The position numbers were made by a program, and so were the translations under genes. This document shows, in pieces, positions 26,006 through 34,762 of a DNA stretch of 64,000 nucleotides. The stretch lies in contig NZ_CP049869.1 in the NCBI RefSeq assembly GCF_011300455.1, positions 124,001 through 188,000 of the forward strand, written 5' to 3'. The stretch comes from Sphingomonas piscis (lineage in GTDB: Bacteria; Pseudomonadota; Alphaproteobacteria; Sphingomonadales; Sphingomonadaceae). Numbering within the stretch: the stretch's first letter is position 1; every line of letters starts with the position of its first letter. The notes under the pieces are model-generated. The model did no database searches and was not told the origin of the DNA. It saw nothing but the letters and a program-made list of their open reading frames with translations.

Positions 26006-26374
26006 TGGCTCGCGCCTCCCTCTCCGTTCACCTGTCGAGGGCAAAAGAGTGCCGTTGCGAGCAACGCGAGTCGCTCGCCGAACGCTATCTTTCCCTCTGA
26101 CCCCCCGGCGCAGATTCGCGCCCGGACTTGCGTTTCTGGAATTGTCGGCACCGGCTTTCAAGCGGCATTTTTTCACAAATGTGAAATAAAGCTCCTTGAC
26201 AGGCTTCCACCGAGGGAACGCCTCTGAAGTGTCAGAAAACTGGCACTTTTCGGGCTCATCGGCGTGTTAACAGGTTGCGAATCGCCGGAATCGCTAGCTT
26301 TTTTCAACACATGAAAAAACGGGCCGCCGGAGACCCGGCGACCCGTCCTAAAATGGTTCGATTTAGAATGAGTC
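26006..26374. promoter_or_regulatory. dnaA upstream region with inverted repeats, plus rpsT terminator
   Basis: This 369-nt gap between rpsT and dnaA is locally AT-rich. TTCACA-AA-TGTGAA is a perfect inverted repeat at 26172-26185. AAGTGTCAG at 26227-26235 pairs with CTGGCACTT at 26240-26248 with one mismatch around AAAA. A TTTTTTC...GAAAAAA pair lies at 26299-26319. The first two lie about 165-245 nt before the dnaA start and could be operators or promoter parts. I saw no cluster of consensus DnaA boxes, so an origin here is not supported. Confidence 0.45.
26314..26345 (-). terminator. Intrinsic terminator of rpsT
   Basis: Read on the minus strand, CGGGTCGCCGG and CCGGCGGCCCG form an 11-bp stem (one mismatch) with a 4-nt loop, followed by six T. 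It begins 29 nt after the rpsT stop. This is a textbook rho-independent terminator. Confidence 0.85.
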
Positions 26375-26638
26375 TTAGCTTAGCGCCGCAACCCGCTTGG
26401 ACAGCCGCGAAATCTTGCGCGACGCCGTATTCTTGTGGACCACACCGCGGGCAACGCCACGAGCAAGCTCCGGCTGCGCCTTGCGCAAAGCCTCGGCCGC
26501 ATCCGTCTTATTTCCGGACGCAAGCGCCGATTCGACGGCCTTGATGAAGGTCCGGATACGGCTAACGCGCGCACCGTTGATCTCGGCGCGGCGGTCGTTG
26601 CGGCGGATGCGCTTCTTGGCTTGCGGCGTGTTCGCCAT
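26375..26638 (-). CDS. rpsT: 30S ribosomal protein S20
   Basis: This is an 87-residue basic protein starting [21 protein letters not shown] and ending [12 protein letters not shown], full-length S20 of the small subunit. S20 binds 16S rRNA and helps 30S assembly. The ATG at 26638 has GAGGA 7 nt upstream; the open frame further upstream is not coding. It has its own promoter candidate and terminator, so it is probably monocistronic. Confidence 0.97.
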   Translation of the reverse strand: MANTPQAKKRIRRNDRRAEINGARVSRIRTFIKAVESALASGNKTDAAEALRKAQPELARGVARGVVHKNTASRKISRLSKRVAALS

Positions 26639-26657
26639 TCTTAGTCCTCGTTTAATC

Positions 26658-26686
26658 CTATTATGAAAACGGCGCGAAAGCCACAA
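26658..26686 (-). promoter_or_regulatory. Candidate promoter of rpsT
   Basis: On the minus strand TTGTGG (26686-26681) and TAATAG (26663-26658) are 17 nt apart, with the -10 box 20 nt before the rpsT start. The boxes are moderate matches, and no other candidate stands out. Confidence 0.4.
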
Positions 26687-26762
26687 AGGCCGCGCCGACG
26701 TGCCGCTCCCCTACAGAGAAGCGGCCTTCCGGTCAACCGGCCTCGTGACTGCTAAACGAAGG

Positions 26763-27569
26763 TCAGCGCTGGCATTTCGGGCAGTAGAAGGTCGAACGCC
26801 CGCCCTGAACGAAGCGCCGTACCTTGCCTCCGCATGCGCAGTCCTCGCCTTCCCGGTCGTATACGGCGAATTTCTTCGAGAAATAGCCTAGCTCTCCATC
26901 CGGGCTCGCAAAGTCACGAAGGGTAGAGCCGCCTGCGTCGATCGCTTCGCCGATCACGTCCCGAATGGCCGGCACCAGCTTGTTCAGCCGCTCAAGGGAA
27001 ACGCTTCCCCCTGCTCGCTTCGGGTGGATGCCGGCACGATGGAGCGCCTCGCAAACGTAGATGTTGCCGAGCCCCGCCACGATCCCCTGATCGAGCAGCA
27101 ATTGCTTGATCGGCGCAGTTCGGCCCTTCATCCTTCGCTGAAGATCGCGCGGCTCAAGGTCGGTGGGCTCGGGTCCCATTGCTGCAAGGACGGGCCAGGC
27201 CGCCAGTTCCTCCTCCCGCACAAGATCGACCGACCCGAACCGGCGTGGATCGTTAAGTGCGAGGCGATGGCCGTCGTCGGTGGTCAGCAACAGGTGATCG
27301 TGCTTGTCGGCTCCGGCAGGGTCGATGCGCCACCGTCCGGACATGCCCAGATGGAACACCAGCACGTCCTGGCGGTCGGTGTGGATCAGGCCGTATTTCG
27401 CGCGCCGCCCGAGACCCGTCACCCGCGCTCCTGTCAGCCGCTGGCCGATATCTTGCGGGAAGGCTCGCCGGAGGTCGGCGCGGTTGACCTCCACTCGATC
27501 GATCCGGCGGCGGTCGAGCACCCTGGCCAGGCCGCGGACGGTGGTTTCAACTTCGGGAAGTTCAGGCAC
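26763..27569 (-). CDS. mutM: Formamidopyrimidine-DNA glycosylase
   Basis: MutM removes 8-oxoguanine and other oxidised purines and nicks the abasic site. The GTG at 27569 is chosen because it gives MPELPEVE, putting the catalytic Pro2 and Glu3 at the mature N terminus. The ATG three codons upstream would block the amine. The 268-residue protein also shows GRRAKYGL with the catalytic Lys, GLGNIYVCEALH, and a C-terminal zinc finger (CACGG...FYCPKC). It diverges from ubiE with 47 nt between starts. Confidence 0.95.
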   Translation of the reverse strand: MPELPEVETTVRGLARVLDRRRIDRVEVNRADLRRAFPQDIGQRLTGARVTGLGRRAKYGLIHTDRQDVLVFHLGMSGRWRIDPAGADKHDHLLLTTDDGHRLALNDPRRFGSVDLVREEELAAWPVLAAMGPEPTDLEPRDLQRRMKGRTAPIKQLLLDQGIVAGLGNIYVCEALHRAGIHPKRAGGSVSLERLNKLVPAIRDVIGEAIDAGGSTLRDFASPDGELGYFSKKFAVYDREGEDCACGGKVRRFVQGGRSTFYCPKCQR

Positions 27570-27616
27570 ACGGGCCATATGGCGAAGGCCCGCCTTCCCC
27601 GCTAGAGCGCAGCCTC

Positions 27617-28347
27617 ATGAGCGATCAGGTGAATTTCGGCGACCAGCTCGTCAGCCCAGAGGAGAAGACCCGCCGGGTTGGCCAGGTCTTTTCGTCCGTT
27701 GCCCGGCGCTACGATGTCATGAACGACCTGATGTCAGGCGGCATGCACCGGCTGTGGAAGGATCGTTTCGTCAATCGCGTGAAGCCGCGCCGGGCCGAAG
27801 AGGTCCTCGACATGGCGGGCGGGACTGGCGACATCGCCTTCCGGATGGCGGCCCGAGGAGCGCGTGTCACCGTCTCGGACATCAATGCCGACATGCTTGC
27901 CGTCGGTGAGGAGCGGGCGCGGCAACGCCGGATCGAGGGTCTCACCTGGAAAGTTGAGAATGCCGAGAGCCTGAGCTTCGATTCGGCAGGATTCGATGCC
28001 TACACCATCGCCTTCGGCATCAGGAACGTTACCGACATTCCCGCCGCGCTGCGTGAGGCGCACCGGGTCCTCAACCGCGGCGGCCGCTTCTTCTGCCTGG
28101 AGTTTTCGAGCAGCGAATGGCCCGGCTTCGCACAGCTTTACGAGCGTTACGCGGAAACCTTCATTCCCCGCATCGGCAAGGCCGTCGCCAACGATGAGGC
28201 AAGCTACCGCTACCTGGTCGAGTCAATCCGCCGCTTCCCCCGCGTGGAGCGTTTCGGCCAGATGATCGGCGAGGCAGGCTTTGTCAGCACCAAGGCAGAG
28301 CCGATCCTGGGGGCCTGGTCTGTATCTGGAGCGGGTGGAAGGTGTGA
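27617..28347 (+). CDS. ubiE: Ubiquinone/menaquinone methyltransferase UbiE (frameshifted at its 3' end)
   Basis: UbiE C-methylates the quinone ring using S-adenosylmethionine. The SAM-binding motif LDMAGGTGDIAFRMA, VSDINADML and the post-motif AFGIRNVTD are present. The frame slips at a run of five G (28309-28313). One extra G gives GGLVCIWSGWKV and a TGA at 28345-28347, the normal ending, for a 243-residue protein whose stop overlaps the ubiB GTG by 4 nt. As written, the frame runs on to 28402 with an unrelated tail (ending QMGPYAR) inside ubiB. A missing base call is the likely cause. Confidence 0.92.
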
Positions 28348-29876
28348 CCTCCGACGTTGCCCATCTTTGGCGGCTCCTCAAATGGGGCCGTACGCTCGCT
28401 AAGCATGGCGCGCTGCGCGGGATCGAGCAGGACCCGCTAACCCCGCCGCAGGTCCGCCGCCTTGCACGGGTCGCCCGCTTTGGCGCGCGCATCCCGGCCA
28501 CGCCCCAGTACGCGCGCGCTCTGCAGGACATCGGGCCCGCAGCGATCAAGCTCGGTCAGGCGCTCTCGACCCGCCCGGACCTCGTCGGTGCCAAGGCTGC
28601 GGAGAACCTCTCCCAGCTGCAGGACAATCTGCCGCCCGCGCCGTTCGCCGCCATCAAACAGGTGATCGAAACCTCGTTCGACGCCCCACTCGAATCCTTG
28701 TTCAGCGAGTTCGATCCCGAGCCGGTCGGCGCCGCTTCGATCGCGCAGGTCCACCGGGCAGTCACGACCGAGGGCCGCCAAGTCGCGGTCAAGGTCCTCC
28801 GCCCCGGCGTCGAAGAGGAGTTTGCCAAGGCCCTCGAGACCTACGAATGGTCGGCGGCACATGTGGAGCGCATGGGCGGGGAGCTGGAACGCCTCCGCCC
28901 GCGCCTCGTGGTTGCGCACTTTCGTCAATGGACCGCGCGCGAGCTGGACCTACAGCGCGAGGCGGCCTCCGCTTCCGAGCTTCGCGAGAATATGGTCGCC
29001 GAGCCGAACTTCCACATTCCGGAGATCGACTGGCGCCGCACCGCGCGTCGGGTGCTGACGCTGGAGTGGCTCGATGGCATCAAGCTGAACGACCGCGATG
29101 CGCTTGTGGCGGCAGGCTACGACACAAGGAAGCTGGCCGAAACGCTGGTTCGCGGCTTCCTTCGCCAGGCGGTGGTGGACGGCTTCTTCCACGCGGACCT
29201 TCATCAGGGAAACCTGTTTGCGCTCTGCGACGGCCGGATCGCGGCGATCGACTTTGGGATCATGGGCCGGATCGACCGCCGGGCCCGCATGTGGCTGGCC
29301 GAAATCCTCTATGGCCTGATCACCGGCAATTACCGCCGCGTGGCCGAAATCCACTTCGAGGCGCAGTACGTCCCCTCGCACCACAGCGTCGACGAGTTCG
29401 CGACCGCGCTTCGTGCTGCCGGCGAGCCGATCCGCGGGCTGCCCGTCAAGGATATCTCGGTCGGGCGGATGCTGGAAAGCCTGTTTGCGATCACCCGCGA
29501 CTTCGACATGCCGACCCAGCCGCACCTGCTGCTGCTGCAGAAGACGATGGTGATGGAGGAAGGCGTGGCAACCGCGCTCGATCCCGACATCAACATGTGG
29601 GAAACGGCCGAGCCCTTCCTGCGCGAATGGATTCGCGGTGAGTTGGGACCAGAAGCTTATTACGCCGACCGCATCACGGAAACGGTGCGGGCGATGAAGC
29701 TCATCCCCAAGTTGATCCACCGCATGGACCAATATTACCCGCCCTTCGGTGCCGCGCCGCCGCCCCCGCCGCTTCCGGAAATCGCGGTGATTAGGCGACC
29801 GAACTGGCTAAGCTACCTGGCTGTAGCCCTACTGAGCGGAGCAGCGGGCGCTGGCATGATGGCTCTGCTATTCTAG
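28344..29876 (+). CDS. ubiB: UbiB, ubiquinone biosynthesis protein kinase-like ATPase
   Basis: UbiB belongs to the ABC1/ADCK/UbiB atypical kinases and is needed for ubiquinone ring hydroxylation, probably by handling hydrophobic precursors. The 510-residue protein has the family KxGQ motif as AIKLGQALSTRPD and the Ala-rich loop AASIAQVHRA. It also has VAVKVLRPGV with the ATP Lys, a catalytic-loop-like GFFHADLHQGNL, and IDFGIMGR. The C terminus has two membrane helices, the last being YLAVALLSGAAGAGMMALLF. The GTG at 28344 overlaps the corrected ubiE stop. Confidence 0.94.
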   Translation: MTSDVAHLWRLLKWGRTLAKHGALRGIEQDPLTPPQVRRLARVARFGARIPATPQYARALQDIGPAAIKLGQALSTRPDLVGAKAAENLSQLQDNLPPAPFAAIKQVIETSFDAPLESLFSEFDPEPVGAASIAQVHRAVTTEGRQVAVKVLRPGVEEEFAKALETYEWSAAHVERMGGELERLRPRLVVAHFRQWTARELDLQREAASASELRENMVAEPNFHIPEIDWRRTARRVLTLEWLDGIKLNDRDALVAAGYDTRKLAETLVRGFLRQAVVDGFFHADLHQGNLFALCDGRIAAIDFGIMGRIDRRARMWLAEILYGLITGNYRRVAEIHFEAQYVPSHHSVDEFATALRAAGEPIRGLPVKDISVGRMLESLFAITRDFDMPTQPHLLLLQKTMVMEEGVATALDPDINMWETAEPFLREWIRGELGPEAYYADRITETVRAMKLIPKLIHRMDQYYPPFGAAPPPPPLPEIAVIRRPNWLSYLAVALLSGAAGAGMMALLF

Positions 29877-29880
29877 CCTT

Positions 29881-30411
29881 ATGAAGGTTCTTCTCATCGT
29901 CGGCGGTGGCATCGCCGCTTACAAGTCGCTGGAACTCATCCGTTTGCTCAAGAAAGCGGGCCATCAGGTCACGCCGGTGCTGACAAAGAGCGGAGAGAAT
30001 TTCGTTACCGCGATGAGCCTTGGCACACTGGCCGAGAGCCCGGTCTACACGTCGCTTTGGGAGCTGAAGGAGGAGGTGGAAATCGGCCACATCCAGCTCT
30101 CGCGCGCCGCCGACGTGGTGCTGGTCTGCCCGGCAACAGCCGACCTGATGGCCAAGATGGCGGCCGGCATTGCCGACGATCTCGCCACTACCCTGCTGCT
30201 CGCGACCGACAAGCCGGTGGTGGTCGCCCCAGCCATGAACGTCCGCATGTGGCTCCATCCCGCGACCAAGCGCAACGTCGTGCAGCTTAAAGCTGACGGC
30301 ATCCGCGTCATTGATCCGGCCGAGGGCGAGATGGCGTGCGGCGAATATGGTCCCGGCCGTCTTCCCGAGCCTCAGGCGATCCTGGACTGGCTGAGCCAAG
30401 AGTTCGCGTGA
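29881..30411 (+). CDS. coaC: Phosphopantothenoylcysteine decarboxylase (stand-alone CoaC)
   Basis: CoaC converts 4'-phosphopantothenoylcysteine to phosphopantetheine in coenzyme A synthesis, using FMN. The 176-residue flavoprotein shows VGGGIAAYKSLELIRLLK, the catalytic His in IGHIQLSRAADVVLVCPA, PAMNVRMWLHPATKRN, and the active-site Cys flap ACGEYGPGRLPEP. In most bacteria this domain is fused to CoaB. Here it ends in TGA overlapping the GTG of a separate coaB frame (GTGA). No G-run lies at the junction, unlike the three frameshifts elsewhere. Confidence 0.92.
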   Translation: MKVLLIVGGGIAAYKSLELIRLLKKAGHQVTPVLTKSGENFVTAMSLGTLAESPVYTSLWELKEEVEIGHIQLSRAADVVLVCPATADLMAKMAAGIADDLATTLLLATDKPVVVAPAMNVRMWLHPATKRNVVQLKADGIRVIDPAEGEMACGEYGPGRLPEPQAILDWLSQEFA

Positions 30412-31043
30412 GCCTTACCGGCAAGCACATCCTCGTCACCGCTGGCCCGACTCACGAGCCGATCGATCCGGTGCGGGTTATCGCCAATCGCTCATCGGGC
30501 CGACAGGGCTTCGCGATCGCCGCTGCCGCTGCCGAGGCAGGTGCGCGCGTGACACTGATTGCGGGGCCGGTGTGCCTGCCTACACCCAACGGCGTCGAGC
30601 GCGTCGACGTCGAGACGGCTGGCCAGATGGCCGACGCAGTGTTTGCCGCCTTGCCTTGCGACGTGGCGGTCCTGGTCGCCGCGGTCGCCGATTGGCGAGT
30701 AGAACCGGCCTCGACCAAATTGAAGAAGGGTGACGGGCCCCCGCAGCTCCGCTTCCTGCCGACCCGCGACATTCTTGCGGAGCTTGCCGCCTCGCCGCAG
30801 CGTCCGTCCTTGCTCGTCGGCTTTGCCGCGGAGACGGACGACGTTGCGCGCCGGGCAGTCCGTAAGCACGCGGCGAAAGGTGCCGACTGGATCGTCGCCA
30901 ACGACGTTTCGGGCGACGTGATGGGCGGTACCCGCAACCAGGTACATCTGGTTACTGCCGAAGGCGTGGAAAGCTGGCCGGAGGCAGACAAGGCGGATGT
31001 TGCCCGCGTGCTGGTGGTGCGGGTGGCTCAGGCGCTCCGATGA
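30408..31043 (+). CDS. coaB: Phosphopantothenate-cysteine ligase (stand-alone CoaB)
   Basis: CoaB joins cysteine to 4'-phosphopantothenate with CTP. The 211-residue protein begins VSLTGKHILVTAGPTHEPID. It carries the NRSSGRQGFAIA nucleotide segment, VAAVADWRV, the dimer-interface Lys pair KLKKGDG and GFAAETDD. The GTG at 30408 overlaps the coaC stop by 4 nt, so the two halves should be made in equal amounts. Its 3' end overlaps the convergent moeB-like gene by 16 nt. Confidence 0.91.
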   Translation: MSLTGKHILVTAGPTHEPIDPVRVIANRSSGRQGFAIAAAAAEAGARVTLIAGPVCLPTPNGVERVDVETAGQMADAVFAALPCDVAVLVAAVADWRVEPASTKLKKGDGPPQLRFLPTRDILAELAASPQRPSLLVGFAAETDDVARRAVRKHAAKGADWIVANDVSGDVMGGTRNQVHLVTAEGVESWPEADKADVARVLVVRVAQALR

Positions 31044-31783
31044 GCGCAGACGCGGCAGTTCGGGTCCGCCGGAATCCGGATTTGGCGCCAGCTTAGGCCG
31101 ATGCCATCGAACAGGTGCAGCTTGCCTGCCTGATCACCGCCGACGCCGACGATGCTGTTGATAGCAAGCAGGGCCGCGAGGCTGCCGACGGTAGCGGCTA
31201 GGGCACCCAGGACGCCCTGCTCCGCGCAGGTGTCGCAATCGTCGGCATCGAATGCATCTCCGACGAAGCAGCGATAACAGGGTCGCGATCGGAACAGCGC
31301 CACCTGTCCCTGAAACTGGACTGCGGCGGCGGAAAGCAGCGGGGTGCCGAGTTGAACGCACGCATCGCTCACCGCGAGCCGTGTCGCGAAATTATCGGTG
31401 CCGTCAATGACGAGGTCATGACCGGTGAGGAGTGATGATGCGCTCTCCGCATCGATCCGCTCGCGCACGGCCGCGACCTCGACGAACCGGTTCAGCTTGC
31501 CCACAAACGCCGCTGCAAGCTCCGCCTTCGGCTGGCCTTCGTCCTTCTCGCGGAAAATGGGCTGCCGATGCAGATTGCTGAGGTCGACGCTATCCGCGTC
31601 GATAATCGTCAGGCGGCCAACGCCCGCACCCGCCAGTGACGGAATGACCGCGCTGCCGATACCGCCCGCACCGACCACCGCGATCCTGGCGGCCCGGAGC
31701 TTGCGCTGACCGAGCCCACCCACCTGCGGCAATACGATGTGCCGGGCGTAACGGTCGAGTTCGCTGTCGCTAAGCTCCGTCAC
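31028..31783 (-). CDS. moeB: MoeB/ThiF/HesA family adenylyltransferase
   Basis: This E1-like enzyme of 251 residues adenylates the C terminus of a ubiquitin-like sulfur carrier such as MoaD or ThiS. The family start [18 protein letters not shown], the GAGGIGS Rossmann loop, the [11 protein letters not shown] segment with its conserved Arg, and DGTDNFATR are present. CxxC zinc ligands (CYRC, CRVC) are also present. It lacks a rhodanese domain. No molybdopterin or thiamin gene is nearby, so MoeB versus ThiF cannot be decided. It overlaps dut by 4 nt. Confidence 0.86.
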   Translation of the reverse strand: MTELSDSELDRYARHIVLPQVGGLGQRKLRAARIAVVGAGGIGSAVIPSLAGAGVGRLTIIDADSVDLSNLHRQPIFREKDEGQPKAELAAAFVGKLNRFVEVAAVRERIDAESASSLLTGHDLVIDGTDNFATRLAVSDACVQLGTPLLSAAAVQFQGQVALFRSRPCYRCFVGDAFDADDCDTCAEQGVLGALAATVGSLAALLAINSIVGVGGDQAGKLHLFDGIGLSWRQIRIPADPNCRVCAHRSA

Positions 31784-32217
31784 TGTCCGGTGCTGCCGAA
31801 CCCCCCTGTGCCGCGGACGGTCTCATCGAGGCTCTCGACTTCGCGAAAGCTCGCCTTCAGCACCGGCGCGGGGACCAGCTGCGCGATCCGCTCACCACGG
31901 CGGATCTGGAATGGTTCGCTGCCGAGGTTGGCGAGAATGACTTTGACCTCACCGCGATAGTCGCTGTCGATGGTGCCGGGCGTGTTGAGGCAGGTGATGC
32001 CGTTCTTGAGTGCGAGGCCGGAGCGCGGGCGAACCTGAACTTCGAAGCCTTCGGGAATGGCCATGGCGAAGCCCGTCGCAACGGCGTGGCGTGCACCCGG
32101 CGCAAGGGTCAGTTCCTCGGCGGCGACGACATCCAACCCCGCGGCCCCTTCGGTTGCATAGGACGGCAGGGGCAAACCTTCGCCGTGCGGCAGGCGCTGA
32201 AGCTGGATGTCGATCAT
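31780..32217 (-). CDS. dut: Deoxyuridine 5'-triphosphate nucleotidohydrolase
   Basis: dUTPase hydrolyses dUTP to dUMP and pyrophosphate, keeping uracil out of DNA and feeding thymidylate synthesis. The 145-residue trimeric enzyme shows all five motifs: [44 protein letters not shown] and [10 protein letters not shown]. Its start overlaps the topA stop and its stop overlaps the moeB-like start, each by 4 nt, so the topA-dut-moeB set is translationally coupled. Confidence 0.97.
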   Translation of the reverse strand: MIDIQLQRLPHGEGLPLPSYATEGAAGLDVVAAEELTLAPGARHAVATGFAMAIPEGFEVQVRPRSGLALKNGITCLNTPGTIDSDYRGEVKVILANLGSEPFQIRRGERIAQLVPAPVLKASFREVESLDETVRGTGGFGSTGQ

Positions 32218-34703
32218 GCTTTCTTCTTCCTTGCGGGCGCCTTGCGGCCGCCCTTCTTCTTGGCCGGCCCCTTGGCTTCCTTCGCACGGATCAGCTCGAT
32301 GGCCTCATCCAGTGTCACCGCCTTAGGGTCGGCGCTTTTGGGCAAGGTCGCGTGGGTCGTGCCGTCGGTGACATATGGTCCGAAGCGGCCTTCGAGGACC
32401 TTGATCTCCTTGCCGCTTTCCGGATGCGCGCCGAGCACGGCGAGCGGTTCCCGAGCCGCGCCGCGCTGCCGCCCGCCGCCTGCAGCCGCATCCGCGAGCT
32501 TGGCGACGGCGGCGTTCATGCCGGTCTCGAACACCTCTGCGGTGGACGAAAGCCGCGCATATTTGCCGTCATGCATCAGGTAGGGGCCGTAGCGGCCGAT
32601 GGATGCGACGATCGGCTGCCCTGTTTCCGGGTGCGCGCCAATCTCTCGCGGCAGCGACAGCAGCTGCTTGGCCGTCTCGAGCGTCAGGCCCTCCACTGGA
32701 ATGTCCTTCGGCACGGAGGCCCGCTTGGCCTCTTTCCCCTCCCCTTGCTCCACATAGGGACCAAACCGCCCGCTCTTGAGGCTAATCCCTTCACCAAGCT
32801 CCGACGGCTGATCAGCGACGGCATCGCCGCCTGCCTGACCGAACTTCCGCGTGAACTTACACTCCGGATAATTGGAGCAGGCGACGAAGGCGCCGAACTT
32901 GCCGCCGCGCAACGCCAGCCGGCCGTTGCCGCAAGCCGGACACAGGCGCGGGTCGGAGCCATCTTCCATTTCGGGGAACAGGAACGGCTCCAGGAACTCG
33001 TCGAGCGCGGCAGTCACCTCCGACGGCTGCTGCTCCATAACTTCGCCCGCTTTGGGCTGGAAGTCGCGCCAGAAGGCGTCGAGCAGCTTCTGCCAGTCGA
33101 GACGTCCACCCGACACGTCGTCCAGCTCTTCCTCGAGCTCAGCCGTATAGTCGTAGTTCACATAGCGTTCGAAGAAGCGCTCGAGAAAGGCCGTTACCAG
33201 CCGGCCGCTTTCCTCGGGAATGAAGCGGTTCTTCTCGACGCGAACGTACTCGCGATCCTTCAGCGTCTGCAGCGTCGCGGCGTAAGTCGACGGCCGCCCA
33301 ATGCCGAGCTCCTCCAGTCGCTTGACGAGGCTGGCCTCCGAAAAGCGCGGCGGCGGCTGGGTGAAGTGCTGCGTCGCCTCCACGCCTTTCTTCGCAGGAG
33401 AGTCGCCGTTGCGCAGCACCGGCATGCGCGCGCTGTCTTCGTCGTCCGCTTTCTCGTCTCGGCCTTCTTCGTAGAGGGCGAGGTAGCCGGGGAAGAGCAC
33501 TGCTTGACCCGTGGCACGCAGGGTCGCGCGGCCCGCACCATCCGTTAATTCAACGGTGGTTCGCTCCAGCCTCGCCGAGGCCATCTGGCTGGCAAGCGCG
33601 CGGTTGTAGATCAGCTCGTACAGCCGCCCGTGATCGCCTGAGCCCGCCTTGGCCTTGCTGAAGTCGGTTGGCCGGATCGCCTCATGCGCTTCCTGCGCAT
33701 TCTTGGCCTTGCTGGTGTAATGGCGCGGCTTGTCGGGCAGGTAGCCGGCGTTGTAGCGGCTCGCCACCGCCTTGCGCGCGGCGCTCACCGCTTCCGCCGC
33801 CATGTCGACGCCGTCGGTCCGCATGTAGGTGATCAGCCCGTCCTCGTAGAGCGACTGAGCGACTCGCATGGTGTGACTCGCGGCAAAACCGAGCTTCCGC
33901 GCCGCCTCCTGCTGAAGGGTCGAGGTGGTGAACGGCGCGGGCGGGTTCTTGGCGAAGGGCTTGGTGTCGACCGAGGCCACGGTGAACCGTCCCGCCTCGA
34001 CCACTGCCTTGGCCGCATCGGCATCGCCCTTCGCGCCGATCGTCAGCCGGTCGATCTTCTTGCCGTCGAGGTTGACGAGCCGCGCGGTGAAGCCCTGCCC
34101 GTCCGCTTCGAAGGCGGCGGTCACCGACCAATATTCCTGGGGCCGGAAGATCTCGATCTCGCGTTCCCGATCGACGATCAACCGCAGTGCAACCGACTGC
34201 ACTCGGCCCGCCGACTTGGCGCCCGGAAGCTTTCGCCACAGGATCGGCGACAGGGTGAAGCCGACCAGGTAGTCGAGGGCCCGGCGCGCCCGGTAAGCAT
34301 CGATCAGGTCGGTATCCAGGCCGCGGGGCTTGCCCATCGCCTCAGTGACCGCCGACTTGGTGATCGCGTTGAAGGTCACCCGCTGAACGTCTTTGGGCAG
34401 CGCCTTCTTGGCAGTCAGCACCTCCTGAACGTGCCAGCTGATTGCCTCGCCCTCGCGATCGGGGTCGGTGGCGAGGATCAATGTGTCGGCCTTTTTGGCC
34501 GTGTCGGTGATTTCCTTCAGCTGCTTGGAGCGATCCGCCGACACCTGCCACTGCATGGCAAAGTCATGATCCGGATCGACCGAGCCATCCTTCGGCGGAA
34601 GATCGCGGACATGGCCGTAACTGGCCAGTACGCGGTGTCCCGGCCCCAAATATTTCTCTATGGTTTTCGCCTTGGCAGGCGATTCGACGACGACGAGCTT
34701 CAA
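32214..34703 (-). CDS. topA: DNA topoisomerase I
   Basis: This type IA topoisomerase (829 residues) relaxes negatively supercoiled DNA. The TOPRIM domain starts [19 protein letters not shown] and holds the metal site [10 protein letters not shown]. The active-site Tyr lies in [10 protein letters not shown]. One zinc ribbon (CPACGNG...CSNYPEC) and two degenerate Topo C-terminal repeats ([18 protein letters not shown] and [16 protein letters not shown] type) follow. The C terminus is Lys/Ala-rich, as in alphaproteobacteria. It lies 59 nt downstream of dprA on the same strand. Confidence 0.96.
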   Translation of the reverse strand: MKLVVVESPAKAKTIEKYLGPGHRVLASYGHVRDLPPKDGSVDPDHDFAMQWQVSADRSKQLKEITDTAKKADTLILATDPDREGEAISWHVQEVLTAKKALPKDVQRVTFNAITKSAVTEAMGKPRGLDTDLIDAYRARRALDYLVGFTLSPILWRKLPGAKSAGRVQSVALRLIVDREREIEIFRPQEYWSVTAAFEADGQGFTARLVNLDGKKIDRLTIGAKGDADAAKAVVEAGRFTVASVDTKPFAKNPPAPFTTSTLQQEAARKLGFAASHTMRVAQSLYEDGLITYMRTDGVDMAAEAVSAARKAVASRYNAGYLPDKPRHYTSKAKNAQEAHEAIRPTDFSKAKAGSGDHGRLYELIYNRALASQMASARLERTTVELTDGAGRATLRATGQAVLFPGYLALYEEGRDEKADDEDSARMPVLRNGDSPAKKGVEATQHFTQPPPRFSEASLVKRLEELGIGRPSTYAATLQTLKDREYVRVEKNRFIPEESGRLVTAFLERFFERYVNYDYTAELEEELDDVSGGRLDWQKLLDAFWRDFQPKAGEVMEQQPSEVTAALDEFLEPFLFPEMEDGSDPRLCPACGNGRLALRGGKFGAFVACSNYPECKFTRKFGQAGGDAVADQPSELGEGISLKSGRFGPYVEQGEGKEAKRASVPKDIPVEGLTLETAKQLLSLPREIGAHPETGQPIVASIGRYGPYLMHDGKYARLSSTAEVFETGMNAAVAKLADAAAGGGRQRGAAREPLAVLGAHPESGKEIKVLEGRFGPYVTDGTTHATLPKSADPKAVTLDEAIELIRAKEAKGPAKKKGGRKAPARKKKA

Positions 34704-34762
34704 TTCATTTCCTCACGCATACGCGTATGGTGCTGAAGCTCGGCAAGGCCCGTCAAGCGGTG

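Noticed and set aside
26006..26374. A possible oriC beside dnaA
   Set aside because: No cluster of TTATCCACA-type boxes was found, and alphaproteobacterial origins usually lie elsewhere. The AT-rich patch is explained by a promoter and a terminator.
30395..30420. coaC/coaB split as a fourth sequencing frameshift
   Set aside because: The junction has no G-run, both proteins have sensible ends, and the GTGA overlap matches several intact gene pairs here. The possibility is kept open under findings.
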